In this document: piece by piece, positions 37,242-46,005 of the stretch
Layout: the number at the start of each line of letters is the position of its first letter
Position numbering within the stretch: position 1 is the first letter of the stretch
Assembly (NCBI GenBank): GCA_963709295.1
Contig: CAVPVW010000002.1
Location: 186,001 to 250,000, forward strand
Direction of reading: 5' to 3'
Length of the DNA stretch: 64,000 nt
From: JBGPQJ01 sp963709295
Lineage (GTDB): Bacteria > Chloroflexota > Anaerolineae > Anaerolineales > Villigracilaceae
Position numbers and translations under genes: made by a program
The notes under the pieces: model-generated
What the model was told of the DNA's origin: nothing
Database searches by the model: none
What the model saw: only the letters and a program-made list of their open reading frames with translations

Positions 37242-37715
37242 ATGTACAAACTCGTGGAAGCGTCACTCCTGGATCTGAATTCATTGAGAAAGCTTGAGGC
37301 TGTCTGCTTTCCTCAGGATGCCTGGCCGCTTCTGGATTTAATGGCCGTCCTGTCCTTCCCCGGCGTGATCAGGATCAAAGCGGTGGTGGACGGAAAAATG
37401 GCCGGATTCATAGCCGGGGATCCCAAACTGGAGGAAGGTATCGGCTGGATCGCCACCGTGGGAGTCCTTCCCGAATACCGCGGGCAGGGGATCGGACACG
37501 CGCTCATCGAGGATTGTGAAAAACGGATGCCGCTCCGCCGAATCCGTTTAAGCGTGCGCGCCAGCAACAGCTACGCGATCGGGCTGTATGAAAAGATCGG
37601 GTATCTGCGCATTTCGGAGTGGGACAAGTATTACAGCGATGGCGCCAATGCCCTGGTCATGGAAAAAATCAGACCCGCTGAAGCCATATCCCCGCAGGGT
37701 ATAATCGCCTTGTGA
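37242..37715 (+). CDS. GNAT family N-acetyltransferase, RimI-like
   Basis: 157 aa acyltransferase. GNAT motif A: GWIATVGVLPEYRGQGIGHA with the acetyl-CoA-binding R/Q-x-x-G-x-G/A (YRGQGIG) and motif B VRASNSYAIGLYEKIGY. Substrate could be a ribosomal protein N-terminus (RimI/RimJ-like) or a small molecule; not determined. Its TGA overlaps the GTG of the RNase D gene, so both are cotranslated. Confidence 0.83.
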   Translation: MYKLVEASLLDLNSLRKLEAVCFPQDAWPLLDLMAVLSFPGVIRIKAVVDGKMAGFIAGDPKLEEGIGWIATVGVLPEYRGQGIGHALIEDCEKRMPLRRIRLSVRASNSYAIGLYEKIGYLRISEWDKYYSDGANALVMEKIRPAEAISPQGIIAL

Positions 37716-38872
37716 AACCCACCTCCCTGCCGCCTCCTGTCTGGGTCAGCCAACCAAGCGAGCTGAAACATCTGGCCGACGAGCTGCGCACCCAGCCTCG
37801 CGCCGCAGTGGACACGGAATCCAATTCGCTGCATGCCTACCGCGAACAGGTCTGCCTGATCCAGATTTCAACGCCTCAACATGATTTTCTGATCGATTCC
37901 ATCGAGCTGACCGACCTGCAAGCTCTTTCTCCATTTTTCGCAAACCCAAAAATTGAAAAAATTTTTCATGCCGCTGAATACGATGTTATTTGCCTGCACC
38001 GGGATTATGGCTTCCGATTTAACTCTTTGTTCGACACGGTGATCGCCGCGAGGATTCTCGGCCACAAAGTCATCGGGCTGGGAGATCTCCTGGCTGAATA
38101 TTTTAATGTCGAGGTCAACAAGCAATTTCAAAAATCCAATTGGGGGAAACGCCCTCTGACTTCGGAGCAGGTGGATTACGCCCGGCTTGACACGCATTAT
38201 TTGATCGACCTGCGCGATATCCTGGAAAAGGAATTGCGCGAGAAAAATTTGTTTGAGTTGGCCCAGGAGGATTTCAAACGCGCCTGCCAGCCTGCCAATG
38301 GGAACGGAAAAACACCCCGCGCCAGCTGGGAACGAATTGGCGGGCACCAGGATCTATCCCCGCGCCAATTATCCATCTTGAGCGAGCTGTGCACTAGCCG
38401 GGAAGAAATCGCTGAACAACTTGACCGGCCTGTATTCAAAGTCATCAGCGACGATTTGCTCCTGTCGATGGCTCACATCATGCCCGATTCAGCAAAAGGA
38501 TTGGAAGAAGCGGGATTAACCAAATTGCAGATAGAGAGATTCGGCTCAAAGCTTCTCAAAGCCATCCGTACCGGTCGCAATGCTCCACCTGTCGCCCGTA
38601 CCCGAAGCAAGAGGCTCAACGACACAACTCTTGCCCGTCTGGAGAAGTTGAAGGAGTGGCGGAAAAAGGAAGCGGCAGGCATGCAGGTCGAATTGGATAT
38701 CATTCTCCCAAAACCGATGCTTTACACCATAGCCGAGCAAGGTCCGCGCGACATGGAAAAACTAAACAACCTCATGTCTGAATCTCCCTGGCGTTATCGA
38801 CACTTCGGAGAATCCATTCTCAAAGCCCTCGAATCCAAAGCAAAGTCCAAACCCACTCCTGCAAAAACTTAA
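37712..38872 (+). CDS. rnd: Ribonuclease D
   Basis: 3'-5' exoribonuclease for tRNA 3' trimming and stable RNA turnover; 386 aa. DEDDy exonuclease domain (about 20-205): AAVDTESNSLHAYREQV (Asp and Glu), IEKIFHAAEYDVICLHRDYG and the Tyr motif VDYARLDTHYLIDLRD. The C-terminal part (from about 210) contains two HRDC-like helical repeats (LSPRQLSILSELCTSREEIA, and LARLEKLKEWRKKEAAGMQ). Start GTG at 37712, overlapping the GNAT stop (GTGA). C-terminal extension after residue 370 is basic and disordered. Confidence 0.9.
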   Translation: MKPTSLPPPVWVSQPSELKHLADELRTQPRAAVDTESNSLHAYREQVCLIQISTPQHDFLIDSIELTDLQALSPFFANPKIEKIFHAAEYDVICLHRDYGFRFNSLFDTVIAARILGHKVIGLGDLLAEYFNVEVNKQFQKSNWGKRPLTSEQVDYARLDTHYLIDLRDILEKELREKNLFELAQEDFKRACQPANGNGKTPRASWERIGGHQDLSPRQLSILSELCTSREEIAEQLDRPVFKVISDDLLLSMAHIMPDSAKGLEEAGLTKLQIERFGSKLLKAIRTGRNAPPVARTRSKRLNDTTLARLEKLKEWRKKEAAGMQVELDIILPKPMLYTIAEQGPRDMEKLNNLMSESPWRYRHFGESILKALESKAKSKPTPAKT

Positions 38873-38887
38873 TCCAAAGGAGAATCC

Positions 38888-40282
38888 ATGCGAATCACTT
38901 TTCATGGCGCAGCCCGGACGGTCACAGGTTCGATGCACCTTATAGAAGTCAATGGGTCTCGGCTGCTGCTTGAATGCGGGTTGTTCCAGGGTCCTCGCAA
39001 GGACACCTATGAGCGCAACCGTAACATGCCGTTTGACGCGCGGAAAATTGATGCGGTCATCCTGTCGCATGCGCACATCGATCACAGTGGTAATCTGCCT
39101 CACCTTGTAAAAAACGGATTTGAAGGGAAAATCTACGCCACCCCTGCCACAACCTTTTTGGCGGATGTGATGCTTCTCGATTCCGGTCACATCCAGGAAT
39201 TGGATGCGGTTTTTGTCAATAAACATCGTTCCCGCAAGGGGCAGCCTCCGATCGAGCCGCTCTACACCCAGGAGGATGCAGCCAGAGTCAAAGAACATCT
39301 CAAGGGCGTCCCCTACAACACGGATTTTGAACCGGTCAATGGCATCACCGCACGCTTGGTGGACGCGGGACACATTCTCGGATCGGCCGCTGTCATTTTG
39401 GAGATTCAGGAAAAGGGGAGAAAGACCCGCCTCTGGTTCTCAGGGGACATCGGGAGACGACAATTACCCATCATCCGCGACCCGATCCTTCCCGATCGGG
39501 CAGACATCCTGGTGATGGAATCCACTTACGGCGACAAGGTCCATCGCGACCCTGAAGTGGCATACAGTGAATTCAAAGGTGTGGTAAAGAACACAGTTAA
39601 CCGCGGCGGTAAACTGATCATCCCAGCCTTTGCTGTTGGGCGGACGCAGGAGATTGTTTTCATTCTGAACCAGATGTATAAAACAGACGAGGTTCCACAC
39701 GTCCCTGTTTTCGTCGACAGTCCCCTTGCGATCAATGCCACCGAGGTCTTTCAGCAATTCCCAGACTGTTACGACCGGGAGACATTGGAGTTTCAACGCG
39801 TGGAGCAGCACCCGGCATTGCAGTTCCATTCACTCACCTACACTCGGTCCGCGGAGGATTCCAAGGCGCTCAACTTCCGCGATGAACCCATGATCATCAT
39901 CGCAGCCTCCGGCATGGCAGAATCAGGCCGCATCCTGCACCACCTCAAGAACAATATCGGCGACCCCAAAAATACCATTTGCATTGTCTCATGGCAGTCG
40001 CCTCAAACTCTGGGCCGCCGTCTGGCGGACCGGGAAGAGTATGTCAAGATTTTTGGCGAGACGTATCACCGCCGGGCACAGGTAGCCACCATCGGCGGGC
40101 TGTCTGCTCATGCCGGGCAGGATCTGCTGGTAGAGTATGCTCTGAGAGTCAAGAACCAGGCCAAAGGGATTTATCTTGTGCATGGAGAAGACCGGGGCGC
40201 CATGCCCTTGATGGAAAAACTGAACGACGCAGGAGGTGCTTCGGTGCATTACCCGGATGCACACGCAAGTGTGGAAATTTGA
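38888..40282 (+). CDS. MBL-fold beta-CASP RNA/DNA-processing hydrolase
   Basis: 464 aa, cytoplasmic. Metallo-beta-lactamase motifs: HAHIDHSG (61-68) with His61, His63, Asp65, His66; the second metal His in VDAGHILGSA; Asp in WFSGDIGRR. The beta-CASP insertion (about 200-380) includes PAFAVGRTQEIVF and VDSPLAINAT, and the C-terminal RMMBL domain has TIGGLSAHAGQDLLVEYALR and VHGEDRGAMPLMEKL. Relatives (YSH1/CPSF73-like, e.g. TTHA0252) are RNA endonuclease/exonucleases. Same strand as rnd, 15 bases downstream, with AAAGGAG upstream of ATG: an RNA-processing pair. Confidence 0.9.
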   Translation: MRITFHGAARTVTGSMHLIEVNGSRLLLECGLFQGPRKDTYERNRNMPFDARKIDAVILSHAHIDHSGNLPHLVKNGFEGKIYATPATTFLADVMLLDSGHIQELDAVFVNKHRSRKGQPPIEPLYTQEDAARVKEHLKGVPYNTDFEPVNGITARLVDAGHILGSAAVILEIQEKGRKTRLWFSGDIGRRQLPIIRDPILPDRADILVMESTYGDKVHRDPEVAYSEFKGVVKNTVNRGGKLIIPAFAVGRTQEIVFILNQMYKTDEVPHVPVFVDSPLAINATEVFQQFPDCYDRETLEFQRVEQHPALQFHSLTYTRSAEDSKALNFRDEPMIIIAASGMAESGRILHHLKNNIGDPKNTICIVSWQSPQTLGRRLADREEYVKIFGETYHRRAQVATIGGLSAHAGQDLLVEYALRVKNQAKGIYLVHGEDRGAMPLMEKLNDAGGASVHYPDAHASVEI

Positions 40283-40307
40283 GTTATAATTTTGCCCCGC
40301 ACGACTT

Positions 40308-40395
40308 GGAGAGGTGCCAGAGTGGTTGAATGGGACGGTCTCGAAAACCGTTGTAGCCGTTTCGGCTACCGTGGGTTCGAATCCCACCCTCTCCG
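40308..40395 (+). tRNA. tRNA-Ser (anticodon CGA)
   Basis: 88 bases with a long variable arm (TTGTAGCCGTTTCGGCTACC). Acceptor GGAGAGG pairs with CCTCTCC, anticodon stem ACGGT/ACCGT around CTCGAAA, T-arm with GGTTCGAATCC. No encoded CCA; discriminator G at 40395. Followed directly by the minisatellite. Confidence 0.95.
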
Positions 40396-40833
40396 CTCGC
40401 TTCGCTCGCTGCGAGGGCAAGCCCTCTCCCCATTTCCATAGACTGCGACAAGGGCAAGCCCTCTCCCCATTTCCATAGACTGCAAGGGCAAGCCCTCTCC
40501 CCATTTCCATAGACTGCAAGGGCAAGCCCTCTCCCCATTTCCATAGACTGCAAGGGCAAGCCCTCTCCCCATTTCCATAGACTGCAAGGGCAAGCCATCT
40601 CCTCATTTCCATAACTGCGAGGCAAGTCCTCTCCTCATTTCCATAAACTGCGAGGGCAAGTCCTCTCCTCATTTCCATAAACTGCGACGGTAAGCCCTCT
40701 CCCCATTCCCATAAACTAAGAGCACGCCCTCTCCTCATTTCCATAAACTGCAAAGGCAAGCCCTCTCCCTATTTCCATAGACTGCGAGGGCAAGTCCTGT
40801 CCCCATTTCCATAGACTGCAAGGGCATAAGTTG
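40396..40833. repeat. 34-bp minisatellite, about 12 units
   Basis: Direct repeats of a unit resembling ACTGCAAGGGCAAGCCCT + CTCCCCATTTCCATAG (34 bases), near-identical in the first five units and drifting in later ones (33-38 bases). Each unit contains a short palindrome AGGGC-AA-GCCCT. The CCCTCTCC element equals the acceptor 3' end of the adjacent tRNA-Ser. No gene is called: the antisense ORFs are repeat translations. Confidence 0.9.
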
Positions 40834-40858
40834 AGTTGAATAAAGGGCATGCACGTAA

Positions 40859-40889
40859 AACCGCCTGTGGTCGACCAGGCGGTTTTTTC
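40859..40889. terminator. Terminator after the repeat array
   Basis: AACCGCCTG (40859-40867) and CAGGCGGTT (40876-40884), followed by TTTTC. On the minus strand the flanking T-run is TTTT, so it can end galK transcripts as well as the tRNA-Ser/repeat transcript. Confidence 0.8.
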
Positions 40890-40905
40890 TTTCAGTGATT
40901 ATAAT

Positions 40906-42090
40906 TTAAATCTGGATCGATCTTGCCCCATCAGACGCGCGGCAGATATAGATTTGTGGGCTCAATCCTGTAGCATCTTGATAATTCCTTGCCAGCGCGC
41001 TTGAAAACTCCCTGGCAGCAGATTTTTCCACCAGATTGACCGTACAGCCACCAAAACCTGCCCCTGTCAACCGTTCGCCATAACATCCCGGAAGACCTTG
41101 GGCAATCTCAACCATCGCATTCAATTCAGGAACCGACACTTCATACAAGTCGCGCAGGCTTGCGTGGCATTCGTTCATCATTTGACCAAATTCACGGATG
41201 TGCCCATTCTCCAGCATGGGAATGGCGCACGAAGTGCGGTCGATTTCTTCGACTACATGCCGGGCTCGCTTCTCAACCACCTCTGGCAATTTATGGCTGA
41301 GTTTATTGAAATCCTCCAGACTGACGTCACGCAGCGATTTTACGCTCGGTAATTCGCCTGAAATAATCCTGACGGCATCTTCGCAAGCCTGCCGGCGTTC
41401 GTTATACCCGCTGGATGTCAGTTTACGTCGAACGGACGTATCAGCGATGACAATGGAAATATTCTCCGGGATAGGCAGAGTCCGCCAATCGAGTGAACGG
41501 CAATCGAGCAGAAGCAGCCTGTCAGCCACTCCGCACGCCGACGCAAACTGGTCCATGATCCCGCAGTTGACTCCTACATACCGGTTTTCTGCCTTCTGCC
41601 CAAGTTGGGCAAGCTGCATCGGAGGCAGTGTCCATCCCCCGAGAGAAGACCAAGCTATTGCGAAGGCCATTTCGACCGAGGCGGACGAGCTCAAACCTGC
41701 TCCGCGCGGCACATCCGAAGAAAAAACCGCATTCATTGTCCGAATCTCCAAGCCTGATTCAGCCAACGACCAGGCTACTCCCGCAGGATATAGCGCCCAA
41801 TCAGGCAATTGTTTGTCATCAGGGTCGGTTTTATTCTGGATGCTTTTCTCTGTAAATTGAGTGGTTTGATTAAAATCCGCAGCCACCAGTGTGGATTTAT
41901 CTGCGCTTGTTCCTGCCGGAGAAAAAGCGATGTAAGTCGCCCGGTCAATGGCAGCCGGCAGGACAAAGCCGTCGTTGTAATCCACGTGCTCGCCGAGGAT
42001 ATTCACCCGGCCGGGAGCAAGGGAAATATGTTGCGGCTCTTCCCCAAATCGTTTTCGATATATTTCGATAATCAGCTCTTTTGGATGCAT
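40906..42090 (-). CDS. galK: Galactokinase
   Basis: Phosphorylates galactose to galactose-1-phosphate in the Leloir pathway; 394 aa. Galactokinase signature APGRVNILGEHVDYNDGFV near residue 25, GHMP phosphate-binding loop VPRGAGLSSSASVEMA (about 130-145), catalytic Asp region CGIMDQFASA, and GHMP motif 3 ERLTGAGFGGCTVNLV. Start ATG 42090 has AGAAG upstream. No other gal gene is adjacent. Fed by sugar from surface polysaccharide turnover or diet; not part of the wecBC operon. Confidence 0.93.
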   Translation of the reverse strand: MHPKELIIEIYRKRFGEEPQHISLAPGRVNILGEHVDYNDGFVLPAAIDRATYIAFSPAGTSADKSTLVAADFNQTTQFTEKSIQNKTDPDDKQLPDWALYPAGVAWSLAESGLEIRTMNAVFSSDVPRGAGLSSSASVEMAFAIAWSSLGGWTLPPMQLAQLGQKAENRYVGVNCGIMDQFASACGVADRLLLLDCRSLDWRTLPIPENISIVIADTSVRRKLTSSGYNERRQACEDAVRIISGELPSVKSLRDVSLEDFNKLSHKLPEVVEKRARHVVEEIDRTSCAIPMLENGHIREFGQMMNECHASLRDLYEVSVPELNAMVEIAQGLPGCYGERLTGAGFGGCTVNLVEKSAAREFSSALARNYQDATGLSPQIYICRASDGARSIQI

Positions 42091-42200
42091 CTTTCTTCTC
42101 TATGCTGAATTATATATCCATTATTTACAATGGAATTTATTTCAGACAATTCTGCATAATTTATACTCTCACCTCAGGTAAATGATTGAATTAACTCATG

Positions 42201-42224
42201 AAAAAAACCGGCATTTTAGCCGGT
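42201..42224 (-). terminator. Rho-independent terminator after the CUB-protein gene
   Basis: Minus strand ACCGGC (42219-42224), loop TAAAAT, GCCGGT (42207-42212), then TTTTTTTC. Confidence 0.8.
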
Positions 42225-42246
42225 ATTAGGATCGGTGACCTTGAGA

Positions 42247-45200
42247 TTATCCGGGAGTAGGCGTTGGAGGTTCAGGGGTCGATGTTGGAGGTTCAGGTGT
42301 ATCCGTCGGCGGAACCGGGGTGGGCGTCATAGTCGGAACCGGAGTGAGCGTTGGCGGGATAGGGGTTTCGGTCGGTGTCGGGACCAGGGTCGGAGTCTTG
42401 GTGGGCAGCACCAGGATACTATCGATATCCGCTCCGTCTCCAGCGCCACCTGTGGGCACGATGATACGCAACCACTGATAGGGAGTGCCCGCTGGGGCAT
42501 ACCCGTCAATATCTATGGTGATACCTGTGTTTAAATCGGGCGTTCCATAAAGGGGTACTGCTGTTTTTGTAATAATCTGATTATCACTCTCAACACCGCC
42601 GACGGCTGTGATATTTAAATTACTATTAGTGTCTGCGATTCCATTACCCCAGTTAAAAATCATATACCAGACATTCAAGAAGAAGTCACCAATTTCGATA
42701 ATCACGCTATCCATCTGAATCGTGTACAAGTCAGCATTTCGTTCAAAATATACCAAGTCCGGGTTCCCATCCGGGGTACTTAATGCATAAAGTGGGATTC
42801 CCAGATCATAAAACTCTATGGTTCCATTGGACGGATTGTAGAATGTGCCATCTGGCAATCCGGTATTAACACTGGTCGGGGGCGGAGGAGGAGGAGTTCA
42901 AGTTACGGTGGGGGTATCCGTCGGCGTCGGCGGCAGCGGAGTTTCTGTCGGCGTGGGCGTATCCGTCGGCGTCGGCGGCAGCGGAGTTTCTGTCGGCGTA
43001 TGAGTTTCCGTCGGGGTTAAGGTTTCTGTCGGAGTCTCGGTAAAAGTTGGCGTGAAGGTAGGTGTATTAGTCGGCGTATTTGTAGGTGTCGGCGTCGGCG
43101 TATCCGTCGGAGTTGAGGTGGGGGTATTGGAGGGTGTCGGCGTATAGGCGATGGAACTCCACGATGCAACGTAGCCCGGGAAGGTATTACTTGAATTGCT
43201 TGTCCAGCGCAGGAACATGCTGCCGGAAGCAGCCACAAGGTCGGAGGGCAGGGTGACTCCCCAGAATTCACCGAGCAACAGCCCGGAGGCATCGGCACCG
43301 TCGTACACTCTAAGGATGTCCCAGTTATTTTCCGTGTTAAAACTGGAGAAGGACAGGGTGATCGTGCTGCCGCCTCCGCCTGGTTGAATTAAGAATGTGC
43401 ACGCTTCATTGTTCCGGTAATTCGAACTTGCACCGCCTGAATTTGCAATACTCCCCGAAGCCTGGTCAGATGAACTAGTAGAAGTGCACATCGTATCACT
43501 GGGCGGGGGAACGTTGATGGTCCAGGAGGCAATAAAACCTTCATCAGTAATATCCGTGTCGCTTGTAAAGTGCAGGAACATGTTGCCTGAAGAGGCGATG
43601 ACACTGCTGGGCAGGGAGGTCCCGGTGAAAGTCCCGAGCAAAGTACCGGATGCATCAACGCCGTCATACACACTCAATTTATCCCAGTTTTCTTCAACGC
43701 TGAACGAGGCAAACGTCAACTCGATGGATGAAGAAGGAACACCCGACGAGATCAGGAAAGAACAATTTTCGTTGTTGCTGTAATTCCCAGCGGATCCACC
43801 GGAATCCCGAATGACCCCGGTCAATTCGGAAGAAGAAACGGAACCGCACATTCTGTTACCAGTCTCTGTCGGAGTTAGTGTAATCGTCGGCGTGTTACTG
43901 GGGGTTGGTGTATAGGTCGAAGTAAACGTTGACGTGTGAGTAGGAGTGTTTGTCTCGGTGGGCGTGTTGCTCGGAGTAAAGGTATTCGTCACCGTTGGCG
44001 TGTCCGACGGGGTGAAAGTAAATGTCGGCGTGGCTGTATCCGTCTGAGTCGGCGTGTTCGTAGGTGTATAAGTTTCGGTGGGCGTGAAGGTTGGCGTGAA
44101 AGTATCCGTTGCCGTGGGCGTATTTGTAGGTGTGAATGTGTTAGTTGATGTTGGCGTATCCGTCACTGTCGGAGTATTTGAAGGCGTATAGGATAAGCTC
44201 GGAGTGATGCTGGGTGTATAAGTTTCCGTTGGAGTACGAGTGTCGGTCGGCGTGTGAGTGGGCGTCTGCGTGGGCGTATCCGTCGGCGTAGGGGTGTCCG
44301 ATGGAGTATGGGTCAGTGTGAACGTTGGCGTTTCAGTCGGGGTATCCGTTTGAGTGGGGGTATTCGTTATTGTGAAAGTCTGTGATGGGGTATAGGTGAA
44401 TGTCGGCGTAGGCGTATCTGTAGGCGTATTAGTCACAGTGGCTGTATTTGTATTTGTTGGCGTATTTGAAGGCGTCCACGTGTTGGATGGAGTATAAGTT
44501 TGAGTGAACGTTGAGGTATGCGTCGCTGTCTGGGTAGGCGTGTAAGTGCTCGTGAAGGTTGGAGTATTAGTGGGCGTATTGGTCGGTGTGGGAGTATAGG
44601 CGATGGAACTCCATGAACCATTGAAACCCGGGAAGGTAATGCTCGAATTACTCGTCCAGCGCAGGAACATGCTGCCGGAAGTTGCCGTGACAGGCGATGG
44701 AGGCGTATTCCCAGAGAATGTGCCCAGCAGAGTGCCGCTTGTCCCTGTCCCGTCATAAATTCTAAGGATATCTCTGCTTGATTCAGTTTCGAATTCCGAG
44801 AAAGTAAGCGTGATAAAACTGCCTCCTCCCCCGGGCTGGATCAAAAAAGTACAGGCTTCACTGTTTCGGTAATTGGAGGATGCGCCTCCCGAGTCCAGGA
44901 CGTTACCCACAATCTGGTCGGAGTATGTATTTGAAGTACAAAGGGCGTTATCCACCGGGTTAATGGTTGTATTCCAGTTGGCGATGAAACCAGGAGCGGT
45001 AATGTTATTATCGCTGGTAAACAACAAGTACATATTCCCGGAGGAGGCAGTGTAACTCCCACTGGGTATCGAGCTTCCCGTAAACGATCCGATCAAAGTG
45101 CCGGATGCATCCGTCCCATCGTAAATTCTGAGGTAATCATAGGATTGCTCCACATTAAAAGCGCTAAAGCTTATGGAAATGGATGCCGAGGGGGCACCAG

Positions 45201-46005
45201 ATGCGATTGTGAATCCGCAATTCTCCAGATTTCCGTAATTTAAACTTGACCCTCCGGAATCCATAATTGTTCCGGAAAGGGCAGAGGAAGCCACAGAACC
45301 ACACATCGACAAGCCCGCCACCGTGGGAATGGGTGTTGGTGTAGGAGTAAGCGACGGTGTGAAAGTTGGTGTGTTGGTAGATGTGTTTACAGGTGTAAAT
45401 GTGAAAGTGGACGTGGATGCAGGCGGTGACGTGGGAGTTCTTGTAGCGGTTGGCAAGGAACCAGGTGTATTCGTTCTGGTATTGGTCGATACCGCCGTGC
45501 TGGTGCTCGAACTGGTCCGAGTCAACGTCGCCGTCGAAGTTCGGCTGGGGGTGGATGTTCTCGTTCGAGTGACCGTGGTAGTGAAGGTTGAGGTTCGGGT
45601 TGATGTACCTACGGTGGTGACGGTAGGTGAAGGAGTCAATGCAGTTACAGAACCTGTCGGAGTAACCGACTTCGTGGGGGTACTGGTTTTAGTACCAAAA
45701 ATACCGATGGGGATGACCGATGCCGTCCCTGTGTTTATGGGTTGGAGGGTTAAAATCAAATCCCTCCAGGCGGGAGGGGTAAGGATTTCCAGGTTAATGG
45801 GTTCAACCACCACCAGGCGCTGTTTTACATAGGTATCATCAGGATCTAAATTTGAGTTGACATCCGCTTCAACACTCCATCGCGGGAGCATGGCAATTGC
45901 AGATTGACCGGCACACAGCATCAGGACGATGCCGATTAAGAGGATCAGCAGAAATATCCACCAATCCCGTCGTTCCCGTTCAGAAGATTTCCCGTTCGTG
46001 GTCAA
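42247..46005 (-). CDS. Large surface protein: four CUB domains with Thr/Pro linkers; in-frame TGA at 42898
   Basis: About 1250 codons if the TGA at 42898-42900 is read through; 1035 aa if not. Helix 15-38 anchors it in the membrane. Then a Thr/Ser-rich stalk (105-228), CUB1 (235-345), CUB2 (356-466), a Thr/Pro linker (470-716), CUB3 (718-830), CUB4 (839-950) and more Thr/Pro. CUB signs: Cys pairs (MCGSV, ENCGF) and YLRIYDGTDASGTLIGSFTG. CUB1/3 and CUB2/4 are near-copies. After the TGA, the same frame resumes as TPPPPPPTSVNTGLPDG and continues as a 203-aa segment with another PT-rich tail. Probably an adhesin or polysaccharide-binding stalk. Its ATG overlaps the stop of the kinase gene upstream. 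Confidence 0.8.

Noticed and set aside
40284..40759. Long minus-strand ORFs over the tRNA-Ser repeat array (GNGERACPCSLWKWGEGLP)
   Set aside because: They are translations of the 34-bp repeat, whose period is not a multiple of three, and they read through tRNA-Ser. No ribosome site, no homology expected.
40396..40833. CRISPR array
   Set aside because: Units are contiguous, have no unique spacers, and no cas genes are near.
42898..42900. Selenocysteine codon in the CUB protein
   Set aside because: The TGA lies in a Thr/Pro repeat with no redox motif and no stem-loop after it.
45323..45832. Plus-strand ORF rich in VGVGV and VDVGVLV
   Set aside because: Antisense of the Thr/Pro codon repeats (ACN CCN) in the CUB protein; a composition artefact.
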